A DNA stretch of 64,000 bases from Okapia johnstoni (Eukaryota; Chordata; Mammalia; Artiodactyla; Giraffidae), in NCBI GenBank assembly GCA_024291935.2, contig CM044315.1, forward strand, positions 58,254,385-58,318,384, read 5' to 3'. Under the pieces are notes generated by a model. The model saw only the letters and a program-made list of their open reading frames with translations, was not told the origin of the DNA and ran no database searches. Below, piece by piece: positions 1-15,330 of the stretch (its first letter is position 1; each line of letters begins with the position of its first letter). The position numbers and the translations under genes are program-made.

Positions 1-39
1 AATGTTACACAATTACTATATTAAAAACGACAATGATTC

Positions 40-310
40 CTCGTCCAGGAAGATTCCATGTGCCATAGAGCAACTAAGCCTGTGTGCCACAACTACTGAG
101 CCTGTGTTCTAGAGCCCAGGAACCAAAACTACTGAAGCCCACGTGCTCTACAGTCCGTGCTTCACAACAAGAGAAGCCACCGCAATGAGAAGGCCGTGCA
201 TCCCAATGAAGAGTAGCCCCCACCCGCCGCAAGTAGAGAAAAGCCCACGTAGCTACAAAGACCCAGCACAGCCAAAACTGAAAATATAAAATTGTTAAAA
301 AAAATTTTTT
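40..310 (+). mobile_element. CHR-type tRNA-Glu-derived SINE
   Basis: Body typical of the cetartiodactyl CHR family: phrases such as CAACTACTGAGCC, GAGAAGCCACCGCAATGAGA and GAAGAGTAGCCCCC, ending in an A-rich tail. 5' end is degraded. Confidence 0.8.
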
Positions 311-2236
311 TAAACGACACAGTTGAGAACAGCTAGAATTCTCAAAGAATAAACCACACTGCCTTAATTGGTTCCAGAAGTAGATGGATTATTTGGCAGT
401 TGAGTTTATACTCTAAATAAAATATGACTTTTGACTATGCTCTAAATAGAACAGGAAACACAGTGGATATTTATTAAATGTCTATTGAAGAATGACTAAA
501 TGCCAAGAGAAACGCGACTTCTATGATAAAACACAAGAAAATATGGAGGAATGATCTCTATAAATATGACATTAACCTCTATAAATATAACAGCAATAGA
601 AAGAAAAAATACTCCATTATAAATCATTAGTATAACTTCATGAACACGCTGGATTTTGAAAGATCCCAATCACTGAAATGTAACAGCATCTTCTGGAACT
701 ACTTCATTCTAATGACTTACCAAATTTAAATATCAGAACTTTTAAAAAGCAATCATAAGTATATCTACCTTATATTACTGAAAAATAATTTACAAGTGAT
801 TATAAATAAGAGAAAGAGTTCAGAAAGCAAGAGCTCACATAATGTATTAACACAGGTTAATTGGGCAAGTGCTTTTTATGGCATTTTTAAGTGTGTCAGA
901 TAGGCAAAATGAATTTAACAAAGTTCATTATGTGTGTGTTGGGGGTGACAAGGGGAAAGACTAATGCAGAAAACTGCGAAACTACTACCACAAAATCATA
1001 AACTTTGACAATCTGGGAAATTCCTAGTGACTACAAATAAATGTGAATAAATAAATGAATTTATTTAACCTCTGGTTTCTGTGTCATCACATTTTAATGC
1101 TCAAGTAAAAATTCTACCTAATCAATATATTATGAAGATGAAATGTTAAAACATAATTAGCAAGATGTAATAATGTGGTTTACCATAGAAATTTCCACAT
1201 TCTTAAAAGGTCACACTGTGATTAATGACATGAATTTTAAGTTGTCTAGCTGAGCTTGTCCTACGTGTAGATTAATTGAACTGCCTGTTTCAACAGTATT
1301 ATTATTATCAACTAAGGGTAATATATGTGTTCATTTTTCAGTAAGTGACTTCAGAATCAATAATTTGTCTAATGTTCATTAGAAACAACAATTCACACAT
1401 TCCTCTGTTAGTGCTGTGTAATTTTACTCTAAAACTTACATCATGCAAGCATGAAAATTTGGGAATACCTTATTTCTTTGACTTTTTTTCCTAAGTAGCC
1501 CATCTAATTCTCAACTAATCTAGTAACGGGTTCTCAGTTTTAGCATTACTGAAACCTTTGGCCAGAGAACTCTTAGTTTGGGGAAAGGGGTCCTGTGCAT
1601 TTTAAGATGTTTACCAAGCATCTGAACTATTTAGAATTATCTCAAAGATACAGCATTTACTCAGTTTTTAGTACATGGAGAAACAATCATGGTTTTCATA
1701 CGCCCAGCGAACTTTTTTGCGAATTAAACCCTTTTCATACAGTCTGAGCAGGGTTGACACTGCACCCTAGAGCCCAAAGAAGCGATAAATGAGCCAGAGT
1801 ACTCACTCATCTCTTGGGTCACAGTAATTACTTCTGGTTGGGTAAGATTCAAGCTGAGTCAATAGAAGCTCTCTCCAGGACTTTTGCTGGAGCAAAGCGG
1901 GATGGGGAAGTTCTCATTTTTCCTGGTTCCTGACTAGGATCGTGAAAAGTGCAAGTCATGAGCTCCCAGGAGCCATCCTACCTTGTCTGACAATAAAGGA
2001 AAGAGGCAAAGGAGAGATATTTTATATCATAAAAAGCCCTAAACCCAGTGTTATTTGAAGACCGATTAGATTAGCCAGAACTTCCCAGTAAAGCAATCAA
2101 GTAAATTCTTTTTTGCTAAAGCTAACTGAACTCAGTTTAAACTTTGTCACCTGCAAGCAAAAGAGCATAAATGGATACTTTCTGAAAATCTGAATAATAA
2201 AACCTAAACATAAGGATAAGATTGATGATTTACTGG

Positions 2237-2450
2237 ACATTAAAGTTATTTATCGAGCATTTTCTATGTGTCAAACACTGTGCCCCTTAGTGCCACACAT
2301 AACAACATCACATGTAACTCCTGAGAAAAAATTCTATAAATACTTGCTATTTTAAATACTATTTAAAATACTTGCTATTTTATAGATGAGGAGAAAAAGC
2401 AGCAGTTAAGTAATCCGTCCAAGGCCAAATGCCTAGATAGCCTTAAGTTC
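2237..2450 (+). repeat. MIR SINE (diverged)
   Basis: Matches the MIR core in order: TATTTATCGAGCATTTTCTA, TGTGTCAAACACTGTGCC, then ATAGATGAGGAGAAA and TAAGTAATC.GTCCAAGG. Confidence 0.7.
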
Positions 2451-3376
2451 ACTGACTCCATATAAGTTCTGTTAACACTATTCTGCACCAATCAAGTAAC
2501 TCAAATGTTTACTAACTGTCTATGTTTTAGAGCATTAGAGGTATACTAAGGATACAAAGCTGAGTAAACAAATGATTATAATATACTGTTAACTATAAAC
2601 GATCATTTACATAAATTTAAGAGAAAAGCTTTATCAATATCTCTTCAGGATACTCAGTATAGGGTTTCCTTAAAGCAATGAAAAATTCTAATCAATCTGC
2701 CAAAGAGCTTCTTACTGTGTGGATACCAAGATATCTTATAGTCTTGTGACTCAATATCAAAATCACCCAAACTAAATGCTCACCCTTTTGAATGTGCTCA
2801 CCAAATCGATGAAAAATACTCTACAAAACATTTTCTATAAGGAAAAAAGGCTCTCATCAGCACTATCCCTTTGACAGTTTTATTTCTAATAGTGTGGTTT
2901 ACTGAATAGTTTAACAAGAGTTTGGTTCATCTGCACAGGTTAACCTAAGTGCAGATGAATTCTTGATATCATGACAAAAAAGTATGAATTTCTATTATAT
3001 AACTACAAAAAAGAGGAAAGGACCTGAACCACAGTGACTCCTCTAAGGCAGTAACTGTGTTAAATCTCATCTGATCCTCATACAATGTAACATGCTTAAA
3101 TTCTCAGAGTAAGAAAGCTTCCTGGGGGAAAAAAAAAGGAAGTGACTGCTTTCTAAAATTATGCTAAAATGGAAAAACATTACACCAAAATTGGAATCAC
3201 TATTCACTGTGATATCTAATAAGGCAAAAATGTTAAAAGACAAACATATTAAGAAATAATTAAAAATGTCTTTAACTCTTAACATTAATTTGCCACGTAC
3301 AAAAAAATAGAAAACCCAATGGATCATTCATTTTTGCACACAATTACAATGATTTACAAAAACTGTGCACAGAATT

Positions 3377-3650
3377 CGAAGGCAATGGCACCCCACTCCA
3401 GTACTCTTGCCTGGGAAACCCCATGGACGGAGGAGCCTGGTAGGCTACAGCCCATGGGGTCAGGAAGAGTTGGACACCACTGAGCGACTTCACTTTCACT
3501 TTTCACTTTCATGCACTGGAGGAGGAAATGGCAACCCACTCCAGTATTCTTGCCTGGAGAATCCCAGGGACGGAGGAGCCTGGTGGGCTGCTGTCTAAGG
3601 GGTTGCACAGAGTCGGACACGACTGACGCGACTTAGCAGCAGCACACAGA
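3377..3650 (+). mobile_element. BOV-A2 dimeric SINE
   Basis: Two BovA-type halves joined by the CACTTTCACTTTTCACTTTC linker and ending GCGACTTAGCAGCAGC, diagnostic of BOV-A2. Low divergence suggests a relatively young copy. It explains the open frames on both strands here. Confidence 0.95.
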
Positions 3651-4007
3651 ATTTCAGTAAACAATAAGGTCACTCCATATTGATACCTACAATGTTCCTA
3701 TATGTTTCAGAAATTAACTTGAAAGATATTACTAGTGTATTAAAACATTTCCGTTGTCACTAGAATTTACTAGAGCCTGTGATATTCCCATAACTACTTC
3801 TGATCTGGGGCTCTGCCCTGAAAGCAGATGCTTAGAATATAAAGAAAGTTTTCAGAGAGAATGTTAAAAAGAAAACAAACAAGAAGACTTTTATAACTCC
3901 CAGAGGCTCTGAATATGTAAGCTGAAATGTGGAAAAGAAAACTAAAATAAAAGAAATGAAGAAAGATTTCTAACACTGAGTGATGTCACACTGCCCATGA
4001 ACTCATT

Positions 4008-4035
4008 AAACACACACACTCTCTCTCTCTCTCTG
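4008..4035. repeat. (AC)n(CT)n microsatellite
   Basis: Short CA run followed directly by a CT run; compound dinucleotide microsatellite. Confidence 0.9.
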
Positions 4036-4633
4036 GAACTTTCCCAAAGTGGATAATTTGAAATAGACTTAAAAAAAATAAATCCTCAAGTATTCTGTTT
4101 TCAGAAGTTCAAGTGTTTAATTTTTATGACTTACCTTAGCACTACTAGACAAAAAAATGAACAAAAAATTATACAAAATTTAAGTACACAAGTTTGTTTT
4201 TCCAAATTAAATAACACAAACAGCAAAACACTCAATAATATTAAAAATCTCAGGAGCAAATAAGCTTTTTATATCAGTTGTCTACACTTAAGTTTTTTTT
4301 AAAATCTGTCAATTGCTTCCACTGAAACAAAATAACCTTTTAAAATATAAGTTATAAAGGTTATAAAAGGATATATACAGAGTATTTAAAATATAAAAAA
4401 AGATTAAAAGAATGTCTTAAGTCATCTAATAATACAATACCAAAGAAGTATTCACTTTTCTTTCTTTCTTGGCTAGACTTCTATGAACGAAAGTGAAGAA
4501 ACAGAAAATATTCCCTACAGATATGGTGCAGGGGTCTTCTTTCATAAATCATGGGGTAACAAATGAACTGTCATGTTCTTATCCCATTATAAAAACAGTT
4601 CATCAATTCCTGCTTTTTAAAAGCATGAATTCA

Positions 4634-4732
<99 letters not shown>

Positions 4733-5084
4733 CTATTTTAAAAAATATAAAATGTTAATAAGATGGAGTAACAGATTTTATGTCCACTTTCTAGATTTAC
4801 CATCTTTCTGGGTTAACTGTTTCTGGTTTCTGTCATAAAATAGTTACAACCAATTAACTACCTCAGAGGAGTATTGTGAGGATGAATGAGTTAATAATAG
4901 ATAAGAGCTTGGATATGATTGGATGAAAGTATCAGTAATAATAATGGGGTGAAATGCAATATAGACAATGGATATGAACTTTACTTTAAAATATGGAGAA
5001 AAAGAAATAAAAATGAATTCTTGGAATTCAACTGGTAAGATAACTCTGAAAAGCAGAAAGTCAAATTAAGGTATTTTTAGAGTA

Positions 5085-5265
5085 CCCACTCTAAGCTATG
5101 GTCTCTGAATCAGCATCCCCCAGGAAACTGAGAAATGCAAATACTCATGTCTTACCCCAGACCTACCGAACCAGAAACTATGAGGATGGGACTCAGCAAT
5201 TAAGTATTTTAACAAGCTATACATATAATTCTGACACACAATGAAGTCTGAGAACCAGAGCTTTA
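5085..5265. repeat. MER5-like hAT-Charlie element (diverged)
   Basis: Order of motifs resembles MER5A: GAATCAGCATCCCCCAGGAA, then CCCCAGACCTACCGAA, and a terminal AGTCTGAGAACCAGAG. Confidence 0.6.
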
Positions 5266-6189
5266 AGATAAAGGAAATAACAAAAACGGTTTGAATAAAG
5301 TCCAGTAGAGGCCAAATAAATAAAACTTCAAACCAAATGAACAGGTAATCAGTGCCTAACTTTCATTAAAACAATGTAAGATGAAATCATAACTTCTCCC
5401 AAACAAGATTAAATCTTATTTTAGGAAATCTGGTAATCAATCTATATAGTCAAAACACAAGTTAGGGGAAATTGGCTGTTCAGAACGACAATTAGAGGCC
5501 ACCACTGATGAGATTTTATTAATATAAGACATAGGGACCAAGATTAATTACATGGGCCCTCTTCTCTCTGTGGCTAAATGTTAATACAGTTACTACATTT
5601 TCAAAATAAAGACTTACATAGGAAAGGTACAAAATCATGGTCTAGTAAGTTTAAATAACTCCTCGGATTTGAAGAGTTCCTCTCTATTACTGTTTTCCAC
5701 TGATGCCAGAATTTTATCTAGTGTAACTTCAGAGAAATGTCTCTGTAATAAATTTATTGCTGCACCTGTACAGGAAAACCAGTTAGTTTTTCTAAAAATA
5801 TCATACACATTTTCTCTACTCATACATAGGAATTTTCCTTATATCTTTCACTATAAAAAAATTACCCTATTGTCACTTCTTGTGCCTCTTTTAAGTTAAC
5901 TCATCTCCACCTATCAGAGAATAAATAGTCAAGCTATCAACCCTGGCTAGGGTGCTTCTAAAAATATTCAATGTCTGAATCCATCCTAGATCAAATAAAC
6001 TAGAATCTCTGGATGAAGGCCATGGTAATCAGCATTAAAATTTCTTTAAGTGATGTTAACATGAAGCCAGGGTTGATAATTTCTAGCTTAGTGTAAAGAA
6101 AAGACACCTCCCCTCTTTCCTATTGCGTTCAGAAACTTTTCACCTTAAATTTGTTCTGTAGGGAAATGAAGGAAAACAGTATTTAGGAG

Positions 6190-6385
6190 CATTATGTACC
6201 AAATATCTATGCAAAACTTTTATTTAATCCTCACCAACTTTGACAAGGCTGAATTTGCTATCTCTATACTGTATGTAAGGAGATGAAACTCAAGAAAATG
6301 AGTTTCCTTAGGGTCACACTATTAGTAAATTCTGGGCTATAACCTGAACTCAGGTTTGATTTCAAAGCTGTTTCCTCTACCCCAG
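6190..6385 (+). repeat. MIR SINE (diverged)
   Basis: MIR core recognisable from TTATTTAATCCTCACCAACT through GGAGATGAAACTCA to GGTCACACTATTAGTAAATT. Confidence 0.7.
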
Positions 6386-6977
6386 GTTTCAATAAAAATT
6401 TAATTTTGTCGTACAAGCCTTAGAAGATTAATCTCTGAATCCTGACAGCTTTTTACAAATCGCACTAAAATAAGACAATCTGTATTTACTTTATTACATA
6501 AATCTGGATTTGCTTTATTACATAATTTTCCTGAGGATGGGACTAATACTTCCTAGTAATGAGGGCTTTATCTCCTCCATGTTCTCCCTCCTTTGAGTTT
6601 GTATTGCTTCATTTAAAAAAAGAAAAAATTCAAGGCTCAATCAAATACTCTATGGGGATACTCCAGATACGAAATCAATTTATACTGGAGAAAAAACAAA
6701 CTTGGATATGTGGTAGAAAATAACAGTTTCAGATGATTACCAAAGTTTCCAGCTTTTCTAATTTTAATTTCTGCATGATGTAGTAATCAGGAATGACTGA
6801 AGAACACTTGTTCAAACAGGGCACACAAATAGTAAATTCTGTGATCCTTTTTTTCTGTCTTCAGTTCCATCATTCATTCATTAATCATTCAAGTTATTAA
6901 TAATTAATACATCCTGCACTGTGATCATCTTTCCTTACCACTTTAACCTACACTGATGTCTCTCTTTTCTAAACATC

Positions 6978-7193
6978 TCTTTGTGGTGGTTTAATCGTTA
7001 AGTTGTGTCCAACTCTTGCAACCCCCATGGATTGTAGTCTATTAGGCTCCTCTGTTCAAGGGATTCTTCAGGCAAAAATACTGGAGTGGGTTGTCATTTC
7101 CTTCTCCAGGGGATATTCCCTAACCCAGGAATTAAACCCAGGTCTCCTGCATTGCAGAGAGATTCTTTACTGATTGAGCTACGAGGGAAGCCA
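6978..7193 (-). mobile_element. Bov-tA SINE
   Basis: Reverse-oriented Bov-tA: GTGTCCAACTCTTGCAACCC, CAAAAATACTGGAGTGGGTT and the terminal GAGGGAAGCC. Confidence 0.92.
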
Positions 7194-8235
7194 ACATCTC
7201 TTTGGAAACCCATAAATATATCAATTCTGGCTGAAGCCCATAATCCTTGGGTAGTACAGTCCAAGTTCCTTTGAATACTTCACTCTTCCCAGCTGCAACT
7301 ACAAATATACAGATTTTCCCTTATTTTAATCCACAAAGGTGGTTACCTCTTAAGTGTGCCCCTGGCATCTGGACTAGACAACTTTAAAGAAACTAACAAA
7401 CAAAACACAAGGAAGGAGCAAAAGTATTGACTAATTAAGTAAACAATCATGACTTAAAAGGGGCAGAAAGGCCACTTGATTTGATATTTTGGGCTATTCT
7501 GCTTCCACATAAACGACTGTTTATGCACTAAATTCAGAATCAGACCTAGGGAAAAGAACACCAAGAAAAAAAGAAAAAGAAAAAAAAAGCCCTCAACAGA
7601 GATTTTAAGAGATAAATCAGGTGTCTATCTCAACAAGTATGACATCACCTCTTATAGATGATTTGTCCTAATCAATTCTACATAACAATGTGATACATCT
7701 TCCTAATAAGTCAACTGTTTGGCAGCAGCTTAAAATTCTTCAGTTTAACCATGAGATTAATTATACACTGTTACATAATTTTATATTTAAAGACTATGTC
7801 ATTATCTTTAAACTCACTTTAGAAATTAATTATGGATAGTTATACCAAAGCCCAAATCTATCTCTCCACACAATATACTTTAAGCTGCAAGCATCAACAT
7901 TAATATGGGATAGAAAAACCTGTAATCTAACTCATTAAACAAAATTTATTTAATACCATAGCCTCCACAATTGTTTTCTCAAGTAGATTAAAAAAAAAAA
8001 AAATCACATGTGATACTTTTTATCGTGTAGCTAACAAAAAGTCTAGTTCCTAACTAGTTTAGAAATTTGGATTTGTAATTTTGCTTTGAGTACCAACTTG
8101 TTCAACAAAGTCTGATTTTTTTCTATATTGTTATTTTATTTATAAGAAAATTTATGTATTTCTCACCTGGATGTATTATGGGAAAGTCTGAACATATGTC
8201 ACAAAAAGACTTACTTCAACTTTATCAAACTTTTA

Positions 8236-8442
<207 letters not shown>

Positions 8443-10005
8443 TTAAATATGCCAGAAGGTATTTGCAGAGGTAGGTCAAGATATTTTTAGTCAAATATTA
8501 CCCTGTCAGTTAAAACAAAAACAAAACTCATAGACCTTTCAGGACAATCTTCTTAGGTAACTATATTTTCATGAAATAATACTCTACAAAAAACTTCAGG
8601 GAAAAAATTGATTCAGAGTCAAGACAATCTGTTTCTAAACCTAATTCTGCTTCCAACAGCCTGGTGACAGAATAAACTATATGATCTCAGTTTCTTCCCT
8701 TATTAAATGAGAGTTGGGACAAAATAATAGTTTCTGAACAGTGCTCCTTAAAACATCTGAGAATGCTGTAACATCACTTTGGGGGAACACAGGAAGAGAG
8801 AGCATGTATGTCTCCCCAACTTCTGTTTTATTCAGAGCAGGCAAATTGCTATTTGTTTACATTTGGGACTAAGAATGCCTTTACATAAAGAAGCGGGAAA
8901 TCTGAAAACCATTAGATGGTAAGCATCTTCTCCACTCTACAATGACACACAAAATTCAAAATGGTAACATCACATACAGAAATCAATTCTTCCTATGGAA
9001 AAGCTAAGATGGGCACTGTATGTATCGTCTCCACACATACTGAAATAACATCTGAATTACGATATAAGAGGCTGTCACTTAGTATCCCACTTTTAAGCAA
9101 ACTTTGGCAATGGACCTGCTCCTGGTTTAACTAGGGGAAAAATACCACATTTCCTCCAAATAATTAAATGTAATTAATCTCTCTGTGCAGTGATAACACT
9201 TTTCAGTTGGACTATATCTCTAAGAGAAAAATTCACAATAAAATTATCACCAGCAGCCCTACACTGACCTCTAAACAAGAATGTGTAACAGAAGTCATTC
9301 ACACAAAGCAGTAGCCATGTTTAATCAATTATTACTTTACCACATTTCAGGAGAGGTTATTGTATTGTATTCAAATATTTTTCTTTTTTAAATACAGAAA
9401 TTTAAAATATATATTTAAACTAATAACAACAATGGTTAAGTTTTTCTTATCTTACTTCTAGGGTAAGGATTCCTGCTTAGAATGAAAACATTATGGAGTA
9501 GTGACACATGCAAATATTCAAGATACATACATTAAATGTTGTATCGACTACTGGTCAATGACTTTGAGGAGGCAGAAACATCAGCAGAGTTCTTTCTCTG
9601 TATAATATATTCCTACCTCAAGGGCCAACAACTTCTTTAGACTTGGGAACCATTGGTTAGAGAAAGCAATGCTTATGAATATATCTAGACTGAGAGGCAA
9701 AGAAAGCAGAAAATGGAAAACTGAGGAAAAGACTGGGAAAAATAAAAAAGATGACCATGAAACAACAGATTTAAAGAACAGTCAAGAGTGGAAAAAAAGG
9801 AACATACTCAAAACCAGGTATCATAGTGACACATAATAATTACAGTAGCATATTCATGGACAACACGGCCCCAGTACAGCTAAACTAATAATCTAGAACA
9901 AAATCCCATTACTGATGAGCGAGATTTCCAAATCAATGAATTCAGAGTACTGGAAAAAAACACTAAAATATTAAACAGCAAAAATCATATAAAAAATAGT
10001 AACTA

Positions 10006-10164
<159 letters not shown>

Positions 10165-10623
10165 TTAAATTTCTTTAAGAAAAAAAGAAAAGTGTTGCAG
10201 ATGAAAGGTCATATATTCCAGATAAAACTACAAGACTACATGAATATACCATGGTTAAACAAGATGCTAACATTAGAGGAAGTCGAGTAAAGAGTACAGA
10301 GAGATGCATTGAATTATCTTTGAACCTCTTATGCAAACCTAAAGTTATTTCAAAACAAAATAAAAATGAGTACAATTAGCCATTATTACTTAAAAAAACA
10401 GGGTTTTAAAAGTTGGTACAAATTTATTTAGAACAGGCGTTAAAAAAAAACAGGAATGACAGAGCAAACTATTGCCTCTCTGGAAGAGATTACACAGAAC
10501 TTCCAATTTGCACTACATATGTCTATATCTTAAGTTTCAATATTTAAATATATTGCCTTTAAAGTCAGAGTGAAAAGAAATGACAAAAACAAGCAATCAA
10601 AATCAAGGTATCAATAAAATTTA

Positions 10624-10815
<192 letters not shown>

Positions 10816-11204
10816 CTAAATAGACCAAACAAAAGTTAAATTTTTAACAGGTGACATTTCATATTCCTATCATTCACAAATCTTCATACAGCAAAATTAT
10901 TCTTCGAACTGTTATCAAGAATTCGCAAATAATAAAAAGTAAAACAATATAATTCTGAAACCAGAAAAACCCTAATCTTTATTATTCTTTTCTGCTTCAA
11001 TTCAGTGATTGTACACCAACAGTCAGCTCACATTTACTAAGAGTACCATACATAATTTGGGAGTGGGGAAATAGAATAATTAGAAACTAGGCTGGAAACA
11101 AAGTTAACAAACCAAGAAAGGGGGATGAAATTTAGAGCCCAGCCCAAACAAATTAAAAACAGCAATGACATACATGAATGATACTGGATTACATCAGCCA
11201 TATA

Positions 11205-11400
11205 TTCTTTTCTAGGGTTATGTAAGATTTCATGTAATCCTTACTGTACATTTTACAAAACTGTTGTGTTATCTCCATTTCATAGATGAGGAAGCTGAGG
11301 CTAGCAGATTAAGCAATTTCTCCAAAAACCACACAAGTTACAAGTAGTGAAAACAGATTTTGAGTCTAATTACAAAAGCCTGTACTCTTAACAGTATACC
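11205..11400 (+). repeat. MIR SINE (diverged)
   Basis: CATGTAATCCTTACTGTACA followed by TCATAGATGAGGAAGCTGAG and a degraded CACACAAGTTACAAGTAGTG follow MIR order. Confidence 0.7.
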
Positions 11401-12244
11401 AGGCTGTTTCAGCCAGGGACCTGAACCTCCCAACCACAAAAAGCACACCCTCCTGAGGGTGAAATGAAGAAATATCCACATGTTATGAAATTAAATGAGA
11501 TTTCTACAGAAGGTACTCACTCTAATCAGTAGTCAAGTGTTACAGATTATCAGGGAAACATGATAAAATTATAAAAAGAAAATTTAACCACACAGTCTGA
11601 ACCTATAACAGACACATACACACTCTGAAGAAAAACTTAACTGAGTCAGTTTAGAACCTAGAAAAAGGATAATCGTGAAATAAGACTTTGTATTTCTCCA
11701 GTAGTATCACAGTCTTATTCATGGACAGAAACAAGTCTAGCCTGTGTGTGAAATATCTTATTATAGTAAGGATGAATACATCAGACTGGAGGATATAACC
11801 TGATGATACTAAATAATTAGATCATACAGTTAACTCTCATCACTCAGAATTTGTGTGTAAAAAGCAAATAACGATAATTTGAAAAAAATTTCCTTACAGA
11901 AAGAAATAGGAAGAAAATGCTGTTTAACACTTCTATTAATATTTCATATTGTAAATGGATACTCTAGTTATAAATCAGTTTGTGAATCTGTTTCTGAAAG
12001 AAATCAATGACAAGCTGGCATACTTATTAATTACTTAATTATTGTGACTTTCAAAGTACAATAAGAGACAATGCTTGAAGTGTTCAAGGATCTAGTCCCT
12101 CCAGATACCTGGTCCAGTATAAGCATTTGGTACAAAGAAACAGAAATTTAGAATTAGGAGTCAGGATTTAAGAAAAAAGAACTTCAAAATCAAGAAAGAA
12201 ATAAGAATATGATGTAGAAAAGATGGGTTAAATAAACAATCATA

Positions 12245-12420
12245 ACATATAGCTGCCATCACGTCTTCTATATGCCAGGCATTTGTGATAAATGCTTTGA
12301 TTCACTATCTTATTCTCATTTCTTAACAAAAACAAAGTGAGGATATTACACGATCTTATTTGATCTTTACAAGTACCAGATGAGAGTGGTACCTTTGCAT
12401 GTAAATAAGAAAACCAAGCA
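12245..12420 (+). repeat. MIR-like fragment (diverged)
   Basis: CTTCTATATGCCAGGCATTT and following ATTCTCATTT resemble the MIR core; the 3' half is heavily decayed. Confidence 0.5.
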
Positions 12421-12782
12421 GAGAAAAACATGATGTACTAACAAAGACTTTATTTTAATACCTAGAACTCTTAATCTCAGCTCATATTTTCCATAAACTC
12501 ATTCTGCATCGCAAATTAGAAGCAGGTTTAGCAACTGAAGTCACTTCTATGAGTAAGACGCCACTGAGGTCACTATTATGAATAAGGGCCAAACCAAGAA
12601 AAACACTTTAGCATAGGCTTGCAATTAACATTCACATGGACCTTGAGAATTCACCAACTTGTTTCATAATATTTATTTCGTCCTTAAGATTACCTTAATA
12701 TGCTGTTACCTCGAATTTTTACAACTGTATTTAATTGATACTGAGAGATCACCAAAAGAGGTACGATTACTAATAAAATAAA

Positions 12783-12891
12783 ACATGAGTTTGAGCAAAC
12801 TAAGGAAGATAGTGAAGGACAGGGAAGTCTGGCCTGCTGCAGTTTAAGGGGTTGCAAAGAGTTAGACCCAACTTAGCAGCTGAACAACAGG
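12783..12891 (+). mobile_element. BovB LINE 3' end fragment
   Basis: Contains ATGAGTTTGAGCAAACT, GACAGGGAAGTCTGGCCTGC and GGGTTGCAAAGAGTTAGAC, the 3' terminus of BovB (shared with BovA SINEs). Confidence 0.85.
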
Positions 12892-12896
12892 CTCTC

Positions 12897-13075
12897 TACC
12901 TTTGGTCTGTCTTATTCAAGGGCAACAGAATCACCTTGAGGGCTTATTTAAACTTACAACTGAACTCCACCTCAAAGATTAGCAGGGCTGAGGTGGGGCG
13001 TGAGTTTCTGCATTTTTTAAAGTACCAGGTGATATTGATGTTGTTGGTATGAGACCATCTGGAGAACCCCTCACA
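12897..13075. repeat. MER5-like hAT-Charlie element
   Basis: Good order match to MER5A: CAGAATCACCTTGAGGGCTT, GGGCTGAGGTGGGGCGTGAG, TTTCTGCATTTTTTAAAGTA and CCAGGTGATATTGATGTTG. It abuts the BovB fragment. Confidence 0.75.
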
Positions 13076-15164
13076 TCAGTTCTAGGATAAGGTAACGGCA
13101 AACCAGCCTTTTCAGTGGAACATAATAAATTGTGAATCATTATCCTTAATAAAGCTTGTCATTAACAGCTGACATCTAGCTCAGTTATATATCAAAAAGA
13201 TAAGTAATGTACCAACTGCATGGAAAGAATTTCTCTTTTTTAAACCACTATTTGGAAAGTGGAATATCTGACTTCCATGGTTAAGTCCAAGATTTTTTTC
13301 TCTCTTGGATACACATATGAGAAGTGTGACTTGCTTTATAAAAATTCATTTCTCAAAGAAAAAGTTAGCAACACCCCCAATATTGACTAAGCAGAGAACA
13401 GAGTGGAGTCAGAAGTGACTGATCAGTGTATTTGAAAGAGAAGTGCTTGAATTGTAGAAACAGTAACAGAATTGGCAGAGAAAAGTCAAGACAAGTCAAA
13501 GAAACAACTGAACGAATACAGAAACAAAAATTGAATAAGCAGGTTATCCTGATCTGCAGTAACTAAAAAAAAGAAAGGGCTGGCTAGTTTTTTTAACCTA
13601 TTTTCTCTAGTTTTACTTACTTTCTAAAGGCATCTGTTCTAGTCTACTTTTGATTCATTTGAGAGTAGCTGCTGAACAGTGACTGACCCTATAGAAGGGC
13701 TTTGGGAAAATTATGCACACAACACATTATTCAAGATGAACTTAGGCAGGGGGAAATTTAGTTTGCTAAGTTGGAATCCACTGCTATTATTTATGTGAGT
13801 ATAATCAGAATTTGAACTAAATTAGTGATTGTGGTAAAGAAAAAACAAGGGACCTCACAGAAGAAATCAACAGATTTAACCATGGGTTAAGAGTGATCAA
13901 GAGGTCCTTGTGACACTGAATCTCTAGTTCCAGATATTCCTTAGACCTAGATATATATTCATATGACATCTAAAAAATATTAAAACAATAAACATCTAAA
14001 AAAGTTTTGACAAACTTCTAAAAAGTTTACTTTCAGTCAAAGTTGGTTTTATCGTGTGTCAACAAAATACCCCTGCCTAGTCCATCAAGAAAATTCTTGC
14101 TTAATACTGGAAAACAAAAGAATATGTAGTGGTATTATGCTTTCCTTAGGAATGAACTTTTAATTTCTGTTGCCCAATATCAAGTTATTAAGAGTAAGCA
14201 GCAAGTTAGAAACAACAAATTAGTAAGCAACAACCATGATCCACATAGTATTAAAAAGTATCTTACTTGATCTAAGGTATAAAGGGAAGCCCTTAACAGC
14301 AAACACAAGTACAATAAAACCTAAAATCAATTTTGTTGAGGAATCTCCAGTTTCAAATTCAAGTATCATTTCTTGTTGTCTGTCATCCAATCCTTTCTTT
14401 CTACATTCATTTTTCCAGAATTCTTTCCTCCATTCCAAGCATGCATTTTGACTGAAAGCTTACCTCCTGGACTCACAGCATCTAACTCAATTGGAATCAC
14501 TGCATTCCCTGACCATTCATTTGAAAAGAGCACATGACCCAAGCCTGACTATAATTTGTTTCCAGATTTTTACCAATAGTAGCTAAAGAATATAGGCTGT
14601 ATCCCAAGCAATAAATCTTAGAGCCTGAAAACTTACAACATATGATGAAAATTGGACTGAAAAATGACACCACCATGTAAAAAAGTGTTCTGGTGGCACA
14701 GGAGTCCCTGAAGTCTAGACCTCCCCCTGCCCTTAATGAAATCACATGAGCCTTACAACTAAATCTTCATTTTGCCTAAGCTTGCTCAAAATGGATTTCT
14801 ATTATTTGCCCCAAATATTTGAAATAAAAAGTAATGCTAATGCCACCCTGTAAAGCAAAAGTTGTTATTCCCCTGACAAAAAAAAAAAAGAGGAATAAAC
14901 TGGCCAACAGTACAATGTACTAGGACCCATCGGTTACCTGTTCCATAGATTTTCTCATCAGCTTATACTGCCAAAGCCTATGTTCTACCACATACTAAGA
15001 GGCTTTCCTCAAATTAATTGAAACATCACAATAAAGTGTTCCCATTCATACAAGTGTTAAGAAATGGGAGGAGCACACTGAAAAAAAATAATGGATCAAG
15101 TACAGTTCTCCACAGTTTTGGCTACAGTTTTGTTACAGATTTCTTTGAGAATTTTATGAACTAT

Positions 15165-15330
15165 TAAGATTTGAGTGACTATCATATATCAGACATTTGC
15201 TAAATGCTTTACATATATCATCTATGTAATAACACTGAAGCGTAATCATGTTAAATAGCCAGTCCAAAGTCACACACTGATTAAACAGTGCAGCTGAGTT
15301 TTAAAGAGGCAGTCTGATTCACTGCTTTAC
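15165..15330 (+). repeat. MIR SINE (diverged)
   Basis: TCAGACATTTGCTAAATGCT, TTACATATATCATCTATGTA and AGTCACACACTGATTAAACA follow MIR order. Confidence 0.65.

Noticed and set aside
3354..3620. Open frames on both strands around 3.4-3.6 kb
   Set aside because: Translation of a BOV-A2 SINE; the same peptide-like strings recur at every Bov SINE in the window.
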